Shown here: positions 15,465 through 21,739 of the stretch, one piece after another
Layout of the letters: each line of letters begins with the position of its first letter
Position numbering within the stretch: the first letter of the stretch is position 1
Source: Desulfobacterales bacterium
GTDB lineage: Bacteria > Desulfobacterota > Desulfobacteria > Desulfobacterales > JALSRD01
Reading direction: 5' to 3'
Length of the DNA stretch: 40,774 nucleotides
Assembly (NCBI GenBank): GCA_026984935.1
Contig: JALSRD010000085.1
Span: 1 to 40,774, forward strand
The notes under the pieces: generated by a model
Database searches by the model: none
The model's input: only the letters and a program-made list of their open reading frames with translations
What the model was told of the DNA's origin: nothing
Position numbers and translations under genes: made by a program

Positions 15465-16991
15465 ATGGGACTTTACGATTTCACATTCTACGACCTGATC
15501 AATCGCAACGCCGTGCTCTTCAGCGAAAAAACGGCTTGGGACGAGGCGGCCGACGACCGCCGGCGTTCATTTGCACAATACAAACAGCAGGTCGATCGCC
15601 TGGCCGGCGGATTGCAGGGCCTGGACATCGGCCGCGGAGCGCGCATCGCCGTAATCGGTAAAAACAGTTGGCAATATTTTCTGCTGTACGGCGCGGCGGC
15701 GGCTGTGGGCGCAATCGTGCTGCCGCTCAACTGGCGCCTGTCCGCCGATGAAATCTGCTTTAACATCAACGACGGCGGGCCGGTTGCGCTGTTCGCCGAC
15801 CCGGAATTCGTGCCGCTCATCGATGGTTTGCGGAAAAAGCTCGCCAGTGTGAAATCGTACTTCAACCTGCTTCCCGGTCAGGGCGGCTTTGCAGCATATG
15901 AAGACCTGATGGAGAGCGGCCACGATCTGCGGCCGGCAGACCTCGCAGGCAATGACCCTCTGGTGATCATTCATACGGCGGCCGTTGCCGGCAGGCCCCG
16001 CGGCGCAGTGCTGAGCCATACAAATATGATGCTGGCCTGTCTGCACCTGAATCTGGGGTTGCATCTCAGTTCCACCGATGTGCACCTGAACCTGCTGCCG
16101 CTGTTTCACGTCGGCGGCCTGTTCATGGCGGCCGCCAGCTTCCACGCCGGAGCGCTGAACGTCAACATGCGCAAGTTCGATGCCGCCGCGGCACTCGACC
16201 TGATCGCAGACCGGAAGGTTTCCGTGATGTTCGATTTCGCTCCGATTCTATCATCCATCCTGGACGCGCAGTCCAAAAGCGGTGCAAACATCCACTGCCT
16301 GCGGAAAGTTGTGGGCATCGACGCCGCCGAAACCATCGAAAGATACCAGCGGGTCAGCGGCGGCGCCTTTTACTGCATGTACGGGCAGACGGAAACCTCG
16401 GCCTTGGTGAGCCTGGGGCCATACAACGACTGTCCGGGGTCGGCCGGGCGGGTGATCCGGCTGGCGGATGTGCGGCTGGTCGACGACGATGACCGGCCCG
16501 TTGCCCGCGGCGAAAGCGGCGAAATCTGCATCAAGGGCCCCATGGTGTTTTCCGGCTACTGGAACCTCCCGCAAGACACGGCCTATGCCTTTCGCAGCGG
16601 CTGGCACCACACCGGCGACCTGGGACGTTTCGACGAAGCGGGCTTCCTGTGGTATGCCGGACGCAAGGCCGAGAAGGAACTGATCAAACCGGGAGGGGAA
16701 AACGTCTATCCCGCCGAGGTGGAAAAAACCATCCTGGCACACCCGGACGTTTTGCAGACGGTGGTTTTCGGCGTACCGGACCCCAAATGGGGAGAAGGCA
16801 TCAAGGCCGTCTGCCGGCTGGCGCCCGGATCGGCCTTGACGGCCGAAGACCTGATCCGCTTCGTGGGCGCGCGTATCGCCAGCTACAAAAAACCACAGTA
16901 CGTGGAATTCGTCTCCGAACTTCCGCTGGACGCCGGCGGCCGCCCGGACCGCGCCAGAGTCAAAAAAACCTTCGGCGGCGGACCGGGGTAG
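15465..16991 (+). CDS. Acyl-CoA-synthetase-like AMP-binding protein with altered catalytic motifs
   Basis: A 508-residue protein of the ANL adenylating superfamily. The overall fold motifs are present: MYGQTETSA (A5), GWHHTGDLG (A7), GRKAEKELIKPGGENVYPAEVE (A8). Two key sites differ from consensus. The ATP P-loop A3, normally YTSGTTGxPKG, reads IIHTAAVAGRPRG (about 168-180). The C-terminal A10 lysine (GK before the last helix) is Arg in LDAGGRPDRARVKK (about 493). Both changes weaken the case for normal adenylation. It may be a divergent ligase or a non-catalytic relative. It follows the HEAT lipoprotein with an AGGGA ribosome site 9 nt before ATG 15465. Confidence 0.82.
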   Translation: MGLYDFTFYDLINRNAVLFSEKTAWDEAADDRRRSFAQYKQQVDRLAGGLQGLDIGRGARIAVIGKNSWQYFLLYGAAAAVGAIVLPLNWRLSADEICFNINDGGPVALFADPEFVPLIDGLRKKLASVKSYFNLLPGQGGFAAYEDLMESGHDLRPADLAGNDPLVIIHTAAVAGRPRGAVLSHTNMMLACLHLNLGLHLSSTDVHLNLLPLFHVGGLFMAAASFHAGALNVNMRKFDAAAALDLIADRKVSVMFDFAPILSSILDAQSKSGANIHCLRKVVGIDAAETIERYQRVSGGAFYCMYGQTETSALVSLGPYNDCPGSAGRVIRLADVRLVDDDDRPVARGESGEICIKGPMVFSGYWNLPQDTAYAFRSGWHHTGDLGRFDEAGFLWYAGRKAEKELIKPGGENVYPAEVEKTILAHPDVLQTVVFGVPDPKWGEGIKAVCRLAPGSALTAEDLIRFVGARIASYKKPQYVEFVSELPLDAGGRPDRARVKKTFGGGPG

Positions 16992-17073
16992 CCCGGCGGA
17001 ATCCCTGCGCCGGCGCCCCACGTCGAGCCGCCGTAAGCTATCAGGGTTCAAGTGCCCTGCCCATTGGATGCCC

Positions 17074-17469
17074 TTACTGCCGGGAGGTGGAGAGGCCTCG
17101 CTGCAACCGTTGCATTAATCGATCCAATTTCTTTTGCTGGTCTTCATTCAGATAGGGCTTCATTTTCCCGGACGCCTGAAGAAAAACTTTCTCAAACTGG
17201 GGCCGCAGGTGTGCCCGTAGTATCCGGACCCGCTTTACGGCCGTATCGACAAAAGGATGGATATGCCTTCTCTGCTCACTGCTGAGATCCAGCGCGCGGC
17301 TTAAGTTGGCCATAACCAGCTGTACGGCGACTTGGTCGTTTCCGCGGATCAAGGCGTTGATCTTGCTGCGTATCTGATGCCGGACATACAGACTGGTGCC
17401 CACCGTGCCGACAACCACGCCGGAAATAAAGATAACCAAAAGGGCCGCATATACCCTGATTTTGTTCAT
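17074..17469 (-). CDS. Spy/CpxP-like periplasmic protein with N-terminal anchor
   Basis: A 131-residue protein. One N-terminal TM helix (about 3-24) anchors a helical periplasmic domain. The domain carries LDLSSEQRRHIHPFVD and YLNEDQQKKLDRLM, both resembling the LTxxQ-type repeats of Spy/CpxP and heavy-metal sensor proteins. It is the last gene of the sigma/anti-sigma run, 21 nt past the anti-sigma gene on the same strand. Start at ATG 17469, after GGGG at 4 nt; an ATG at 17478 lacks a ribosome site. A role as chaperone or stress sensor near an ECF system is inferred from family context. Confidence 0.7.
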   Translation of the reverse strand: MNKIRVYAALLVIFISGVVVGTVGTSLYVRHQIRSKINALIRGNDQVAVQLVMANLSRALDLSSEQRRHIHPFVDTAVKRVRILRAHLRPQFEKVFLQASGKMKPYLNEDQQKKLDRLMQRLQRGLSTSRQ

Positions 17470-17490
17470 GGTCCCCATTCAGCCAACATT

Positions 17491-17823
17491 TTAAAGCGCA
17501 GCGAGCACTAAAGACGCCAACCCAAACGGGTCGTTTAACATGAGCCTGGACAGATCCGTGTCAAGGCTTCCGCCGGAGAGCCATGCAAAAGCCATAAGCG
17601 CCAGGGCAGCGGCGCAGCCCGCGCCTGCAAAACGGCAAACCACCGGCATGGGAAACCATCGCTCGAATCGCATGAACCGCTTTTTCTCCATGCAGCCGAG
17701 CTGATGAATATCCTGCATGAGTGTCTGGCGCCAGCCGGGAGGCAAATCCGGAAGTTGACGTCTGCGATAGGCACCCCCCAGCAATCTTTCCAGCCGGTCG
17801 ATTTTTTGCCTTGGGTTATGCAT
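17491..17823 (-). CDS. Putative membrane anti-sigma factor
   Basis: A 110-residue protein translated from an ATG that overlaps the sigma factor stop by 8 nt (ATGCATAA, 17816-17823), a coupling typical of sigma/anti-sigma pairs. Residues 1-55 are basic and helical (IDRLERLLGGAYRRRQLPDLPPGWRQTLMQDIHQL), then one TM segment (about 72-88, AGAGCAAALALMAFAWL). There is no H-x3-C-x2-C zinc anti-sigma motif, so assignment rests on position and topology. AGGGG lies about 5 nt before the start. It could instead be an unrelated membrane protein cotranscribed with the sigma factor. Confidence 0.6.
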   Translation of the reverse strand: MHNPRQKIDRLERLLGGAYRRRQLPDLPPGWRQTLMQDIHQLGCMEKKRFMRFERWFPMPVVCRFAGAGCAAALALMAFAWLSGGSLDTDLSRLMLNDPFGLASLVLAAL

Positions 17824-18412
17824 TGAGGCCCCTGTTTTCCGGGAATAAAGATGCCAGTATGTTGCGCAGCTTGCGGCGTGCGCGGAAACTGCGGATTTTA
17901 ACATTCGCGGCGGACATGTCCATAAGCTGCGCGGTCTCCGCCACGGAACGCTCTTCAAAATACATCAGGATCATCAGCATGCGGTCTCCGGCCGATAGTT
18001 TGTTCAACGCCCAATCGAGCAACTCCCTGGTTTCAAATTGTTCCGCCATATCCGGCAAGTCGGCCAGGGTGCTGTCCTGATGGTAGCGATGCAACCAATC
18101 CTGGGTGTTTTCCGACAGCGCACTGATGGGAGTTTCGCAGTTGCGGTAGTGGGCACGCCAGAAATCGTGGCAGGCCCTTGTGGCAATCCCGGCCAGCCAG
18201 TGCCGCAAGGGCCGTCTGCCGTCGTATCCGGATAGCGATTTGTACGCTCTTAAAAATACGTCATGGGTTACTTCCGCCGCATTTTCGGGCGGGACTCTAC
18301 GCGCTACCTGTTGATGTATAGCGTCTTCATGTCTTTTGAGCAACACTTCGAATGAGCGGGTGTGCCCATTGAGAATTCGTTCGATAACAACTGCATCTTC
18401 GTCTCTTTCCAT
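17816..18412 (-). CDS. ECF (RpoE-like) RNA polymerase sigma factor
   Basis: A 198-residue extracytoplasmic-function sigma factor. Region 2 includes AAEVTHDVFLRAYKSL (about 46-61), the DNA-melting stretch YDGRRPLRHWLAGIATRACHDFWR. Region 4 includes LSAGDRMLMILMYFEERSVAETAQLMDMSAANVKIRSFRARRKLR, a helix-turn-helix for the -35 element. There is no C-terminal extension. The chosen ATG at 18412 follows 22 nt after the stop of the repeat protein, so it likely lies in one transcript with it. An in-frame TTG at 18421 is also possible; neither has a clear ribosome site. The next gene overlaps its stop. Confidence 0.9.
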   Translation of the reverse strand: MERDEDAVVIERILNGHTRSFEVLLKRHEDAIHQQVARRVPPENAAEVTHDVFLRAYKSLSGYDGRRPLRHWLAGIATRACHDFWRAHYRNCETPISALSENTQDWLHRYHQDSTLADLPDMAEQFETRELLDWALNKLSAGDRMLMILMYFEERSVAETAQLMDMSAANVKIRSFRARRKLRNILASLFPENRGLNA

Positions 18413-18434
18413 TATCGGCAAACGGCCGCATCAA

Positions 18435-18880
18435 TTAGGGGGTCACCGTCGTGGTCGACGTTCGGGTGCCGCTGCGTCCGGCCGGACCGGTGGTTGTCAC
18501 GCTGCGCTGGTAACTCTCAGAATTAAACCCCCGCTGCACGGCCCGCGAGGCGGTATTACCGCCGGGCCCGGTAACGGTGGTCGTCCGGCCGGCGCTCCCC
18601 GCATAAGAGGGATAGACTGCGTATTGATATCGGCGATGCCGTTTCCGGTAATGGTTGCCGTACTGCCATGGGACGTGGAATAGCCGGCCGGGCCGGTGCT
18701 GGTGACACTGCGCTGGTAGCCCGCGGAGGTGAAACCCCGCTGAACAGAACGTGTACAAGTTCTGCCACGGGCACCGGTTACGGAAACCGTCCGCCCCCGC
18801 GCCTGGACGGTGTTGAAAGCGCCGAAAACCGCGACCATCATCAATGCTGCAACCACCGCAGTCATTTCCTTGACTGTCAT
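18435..18880 (-). pseudogene. Exported two-repeat Ser/Thr-rich protein with a frameshift between repeats
   Basis: Translation from ATG 18880 (AGGAG 8 nt upstream) gives a signal peptide ending VQA-RG and a first 50-residue repeat (18793-18644), then runs off into unrelated sequence and stops at 18497. One frame over, a second 50-residue repeat (18587-18438) ends at a TAA at 18435. The repeats align without gaps with about 30 of 50 identities (shared VQRGF, YQRSVT and TGPAG). The 56-nt linker (18588-18643) is not a multiple of three, so the period is 206 nt; restoring one base would make one 148-residue protein. A four-G run in the linker is a likely slip site. It may be a true frameshift, a sequencing error, or a recoded gene. 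The family is unknown to me. Confidence 0.72.
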
Positions 18881-18986
18881 CTTTTTGCTCCTTTGGTATT
18901 GAGTGGCGGAAAAACGTCTCTGCAACAATAGTCGTTGCGTAAAGCCAACCGGTTACAAAAAAATCCGGGGCCGCTTCTCAAGTTAT

Positions 18987-19012
18987 AGCAATATCAGTGC
19001 CAATCCGAAAAA
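18987..19012 (-). promoter_or_regulatory. Sigma-54-type promoter, proximal copy
   Basis: On the minus strand the site reads TTGGCAC-TGATA-TTGCT: GG at 19001/19000 and GC at 18989/18988, exactly the 12-bp register of the -24/-12 consensus TGGCACN5TTGC. Transcription would start near 18976, about 96 nt before ATG 18880 of the repeat protein. It is one of two near-identical 26-bp copies. Confidence 0.75.
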
Positions 19013-19016
19013 TTAA

Positions 19017-19042
19017 AGCAATATTAGTGCCAATCCGAAAAA
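19017..19042 (-). promoter_or_regulatory. Sigma-54-type promoter, distal copy
   Basis: This is the second copy of the 26-bp direct repeat, 30 bp upstream of the first and differing at one base. Read on the minus strand: TTGGCAC-TAATA-TTGCT, with GG at 19031/19030 and GC at 19019/19018. Spacing matches the sigma-54 consensus. Transcription would start near 19006. Confidence 0.72.
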
Positions 19043-19047
19043 GCCTG

Positions 19048-19090
19048 CCGTCACAGTGCCACGCTCCGTCACATAAAGAAGCTTTCTTTA
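19048..19090. promoter_or_regulatory. Candidate activator-binding region: CCGTCAC repeats and 17-bp palindrome
   Basis: Just upstream of the two sigma-54 sites lie two CCGTCAC repeats (19048-19054 and 19066-19072, 18 bp apart). Next to them is a perfect inverted repeat TAAAGAA-GCT-TTCTTTA (19074-19090). The palindrome lies roughly 70-110 bp upstream of the predicted start sites, where sigma-54 enhancer-binding proteins commonly bind. No such activator gene is seen in this window. Confidence 0.35.
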
Positions 19091-19180
19091 TCGTCCCTAT
19101 CGATTGTTTCAACGCATATTAACTGCCTGTTGCGCTAAAAAGAATGTCCAATTTGCCAAAACACCATGACGGCGGCCAGG

Positions 19181-19657
19181 CTATTCGGCATGCAGCGTAA
19201 TCCACTCCTTGAGCAGGGAGCGACGAGCCCTGTCCCGCCGCGTAATCGCTTGATTCAGCAAATTCTGCCCGTTGTCGAGAATGCGCTGTTGGTCAGGCGT
19301 CAGGATTTGGCGCAGTTGCGCAATCAAATCCGTAAACAGCATGGTCAGCTGTTCCCCGGCAGCGGCCACCCGCCGGTAAGCGGATAATACAACCTCCCGA
19401 TCCGGGTGAGGCGCCCCCAAAGCCTTTCGCAAATCGGCACGGGCGGCCTGCAGTGCGCTGATCACCGGTTGAAAATCGGTCTGGTGCTGCTTCAGCACCC
19501 GGGCAATTTCATGCTTTTGGGCATCGGTAAACTGCATACGAATCAGTGTTTTCAGCAGGGTACCCCCCAGGGTCATTGGCGCTGTCTCAAATGCCGCACC
19601 ATAAGCATTTCCCGCAATCATCATGATTACCAGTACGGCCGGAATCAACTTTCTCAT
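19181..19657 (-). CDS. Spy/CpxP-like periplasmic protein
   Basis: A 158-residue exported protein. The signal peptide is MRKLIPAVLVIMMIAGNAYG with cleavage before AAF. The mature part is helical with MQFTDAQKHEIARVLKQH and QILTPDQQRILDNG, both LTxxQ-type segments of the Spy/CpxP family; a basic stretch QAITRRDRARRSLLKEW ends it. AAAGGAG stands 8 nt before the ATG. It is the first gene on this strand before the sigma-54 region and appears separate from the operon below it, with a 300-nt gap. Together with the protein at 17074-17469 it makes two Spy/CpxP-like genes flanking the ECF pair. Confidence 0.78.
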   Translation of the reverse strand: MRKLIPAVLVIMMIAGNAYGAAFETAPMTLGGTLLKTLIRMQFTDAQKHEIARVLKQHQTDFQPVISALQAARADLRKALGAPHPDREVVLSAYRRVAAAGEQLTMLFTDLIAQLRQILTPDQQRILDNGQNLLNQAITRRDRARRSLLKEWITLHAE

Positions 19658-19806
19658 CCTACATCTCCTTTCTTTACAGGGTTTATTGTCCCGCTTCTAT
19701 GGAGAATGTCGTCGGCCACCGGCAGGCGGTTACAGAAAACTGCACACCTGTCTAAAACAGGCCATGCAAAAGAAGCTGAAGGCCTCATCCGCCGGGCGAA
19801 TTTATT

Positions 19807-20073
19807 TTTTACCTGAATTTTGCAAGCGTTGCGTTTGCCGCCTATACAAGGCGCAGGGCATGCAGCTGTAGTATACTACCGCAAATGCCCTGCAACACAG
19901 TCGATGCGGTAAAATCGGCGCTCCCGCAGGGCAGACAATTTTGAAGTCAAAATGGAAGGTTTCCGAACATACCAATGACGCTGAAAATTATCGCGCTGCA
20001 TCCATTGACAACCATGAGATAACATTACAATTTTATAAGTTTTCAAAATTGTCTGTGCAAGATTCAGGTTTTA
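19807..20073. mobile_element. MITE-like element with inverted ends and 5-bp target duplication
   Basis: Most of the 508-nt gap between 19657 and 20166 is this element. Ends CCTGAATTTTGCA (19812-19824) and TGCAAGATTCAGG (20056-20068) are inverted repeats with one mismatch in 13. TTTTA stands directly outside both ends (19807-19811 and 20069-20073), as a 5-bp target-site duplication. Inside lie paired palindromes: GCAGGGCAT/ATGCCCTGC (19853-19861, 19885-19893), GTAGTATACTAC (19868-19879), another GCAGGGCA (19926-19933), and CAGACAATTTTGAA (19932-19945) paired with TTCAAAATTGTCTG (20042-20055), which abuts the right end. It has no transposase. The remainder of the gap holds only CCTGTACAGG (20074-20083) and AT-rich sequence. 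Confidence 0.55.
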
Positions 20074-20165
20074 CCTGTACAGGCCGATAAACGATACAAT
20101 AGGCGATCGATTCGTTTCTGGTACCAAATGTTTTTAGAAGCAACTATTGACGGGGGGATCAACCC

Positions 20166-20849
20166 ATGGCAATCAAGTTGTGGTCAAACAGGCCCGTACC
20201 CGGAGCCAGGAAGGCCAGCAAAGAAATGCGTCCACATTATGCGCACTCCGAAATACCGGCCGGGATTTCAATTACGCGGTCGAAAGACCGGCTTATCCTG
20301 CGCAGGAGGTGGCTATGCTTGCGGATGTGGATCCATGTTTTAGGGGGAACGTTTTTTATCGCCGGGACAGTGGTGGTGTTTGCCGTCAGAAATCAGCAAC
20401 CACAGGCACAGGCCACAGGTATTTCGTATTTATTCCTTATCGCGGCCATGGGTGTGTTTTATTATGTCATGGCCATTTTACTGAACAAAACGCGCATAAC
20501 CGTCGACCGCAGTACCATCCGCATCAAGCATTATCCTCTTTTCTGGCCGGGAAATCACCAGATGGATGTGCGCCTGATCACCCAGTTTTACGTCAAACAA
20601 ACGCTTGTCAGGAGGGGTCGGGGACATTCAATTCTGCTCTGCGGAGAAGGTTATCAATATGAAACCAGTTGGTTTGAGCTGCGAGCACGTGAGAAAGTCA
20701 GAGGAGATGTGAAAATATTAGACAAACTGCCGTCCCGGAAACAGGCGCTGCTTATCGAGCATGAAATAGAAAATTTCCTGGGCATTCAAAACCAACCTGT
20801 TTACGGTGAAGTCGATCCCGATGCCAAAACCAAATTCACTTCCTCCTGA
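20166..20849 (+). CDS. Membrane protein with two TM segments and possible PH-like domain
   Basis: A 227-residue protein. Residues 1-50 are basic and cytosolic-looking, followed by two TM segments (about 52-75, MWIHVLGGTFFIAGTVVVFAV, and 87-106, YLFLIAAMGVFYYVMAILL). After them comes a beta-rich stretch beginning NKTRITVDRSTIRIKHYPL and LITQFYVKQ, a pattern typical of bacterial PH-like membrane proteins, and a C-terminal helix LPSRKQALLIEHEIENFLG. A GGGGGG site is about 8 nt before ATG 20166. The MITE-like element lies directly upstream, so its insertion could influence expression. No function is assignable. Confidence 0.72.
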   Translation: MAIKLWSNRPVPGARKASKEMRPHYAHSEIPAGISITRSKDRLILRRRWLCLRMWIHVLGGTFFIAGTVVVFAVRNQQPQAQATGISYLFLIAAMGVFYYVMAILLNKTRITVDRSTIRIKHYPLFWPGNHQMDVRLITQFYVKQTLVRRGRGHSILLCGEGYQYETSWFELRAREKVRGDVKILDKLPSRKQALLIEHEIENFLGIQNQPVYGEVDPDAKTKFTSS

Positions 20850-20892
20850 AGCACTTGCAAATTCGGCAGTGCAGTGCTGAACAAAGAGGGGC

Positions 20893-21738
20893 TCAGGCCC
20901 CCGACACGGCCAGTGAATCCTCGATCTTGATCTGCAGCTCGGCCAGATCCACGTCGGACAACCCCAGGATGGCGTCTTCCTCGGTGGCCATCAGCATCAG
21001 GGACGGGTCCGCATCCAGTCCTATTTCCATTTTATTGCAGGCCTTGTTGGCCAGGCGCACCATAACCAAGACGTGGTTTTTGGCATCGAATTGCTCTTCG
21101 TGGTGCTGAACCACCACTTCGCGGTACAGCTGCGGCAGGTTCCAAGCGGTGAGCAGCTGATGCCCCTTGGATGGATGCAGGTCGTGCATGACCTGATTGA
21201 TGAACTCCGTCGTCGGGGGCTTGTCGATCTCCCCTGTTTCACACAAATGATCGATAACGGTCAGAATGAGCAGTTTTCCCATATCGTGCAGCAGGCCTGC
21301 GAAAAAGGCCTCCTGGGCCAGTTCTTTGAGGTTCAGACGCTTGGCCAGCCAGAGGGACCCCAGCGCGCAGCCCACCGAGTGTCGCCAGAGGGTATCGAGC
21401 AACTCTTTAAAAAGCGGGTCCCGTGAGGCAAAGTTGGTTTTCTGGGTGGCCAGCAGCACGATGTTGGCAATCTCCTTGGTCCCCAGGCGCTTGATGGCAT
21501 TATCCACGGTGGACACCTCGGAAAGCCCGCGGTAAAAAGCCGAATTGGCGATGCGCAGCACATGGCCGGTCAGGGCCTGATCCTGCATGATCAGCTTGGC
21601 CAGGTGCCGGATATCCGGATCCTGTTTCGAAATTTCCTGTTGCACCTGGTGTGCACAGGCGTTGAACACCGGCATGGGCACCTGGCCGCTGTCCAGCTGT
21701 GCGTTGACCATATCGATAAACGTCAGCACTTCAGGCAT
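20893..21738 (-). CDS. HDOD-domain protein
   Basis: A 281-residue single HDOD domain, an HD-related output module without phosphohydrolase activity. It shows LIMQDQALTGHVLRIANSAFYRG (about 48-70), TVDNAIKRLGTKEIANIVLL, LWRHSVGCALGSLWLA and AFFAGLLHDMGKLLIL (about 143-160), which retains an HD pair. Its ATG (21736-21738) lies 1 nt after the stop of the GspE/PilB-type gene, with GGGAG inside that gene's end, so the two are coupled. HDOD proteins often act in signalling, motility and pili; the pairing with a pilus-type ATPase is consistent. Confidence 0.85.
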   Translation of the reverse strand: MPEVLTFIDMVNAQLDSGQVPMPVFNACAHQVQQEISKQDPDIRHLAKLIMQDQALTGHVLRIANSAFYRGLSEVSTVDNAIKRLGTKEIANIVLLATQKTNFASRDPLFKELLDTLWRHSVGCALGSLWLAKRLNLKELAQEAFFAGLLHDMGKLLILTVIDHLCETGEIDKPPTTEFINQVMHDLHPSKGHQLLTAWNLPQLYREVVVQHHEEQFDAKNHVLVMVRLANKACNKMEIGLDADPSLMLMATEEDAILGLSDVDLAELQIKIEDSLAVSGA

Positions 21739-21739
21739 A

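Noticed and set aside
17045-17061. AGGGTTCAAGTGCCCT, resembling a tRNA T-arm
   Set aside because: The stem is only 4 bp with an 8-nt loop, and no acceptor, D-arm or anticodon arm can be formed around it.
18588-18643. Programmed -1 frameshift in the repeat protein linker
   Set aside because: No canonical X-XXY-YYZ slippery heptamer is visible; only a four-G run. Recoding stays possible but is not supported over mutation or sequencing error.
19623-19871. Open frame running into the MITE-like element
   Set aside because: It opens in the leader of the Spy/CpxP-like gene and ends inside the repeat element, with no ribosome site or domain.
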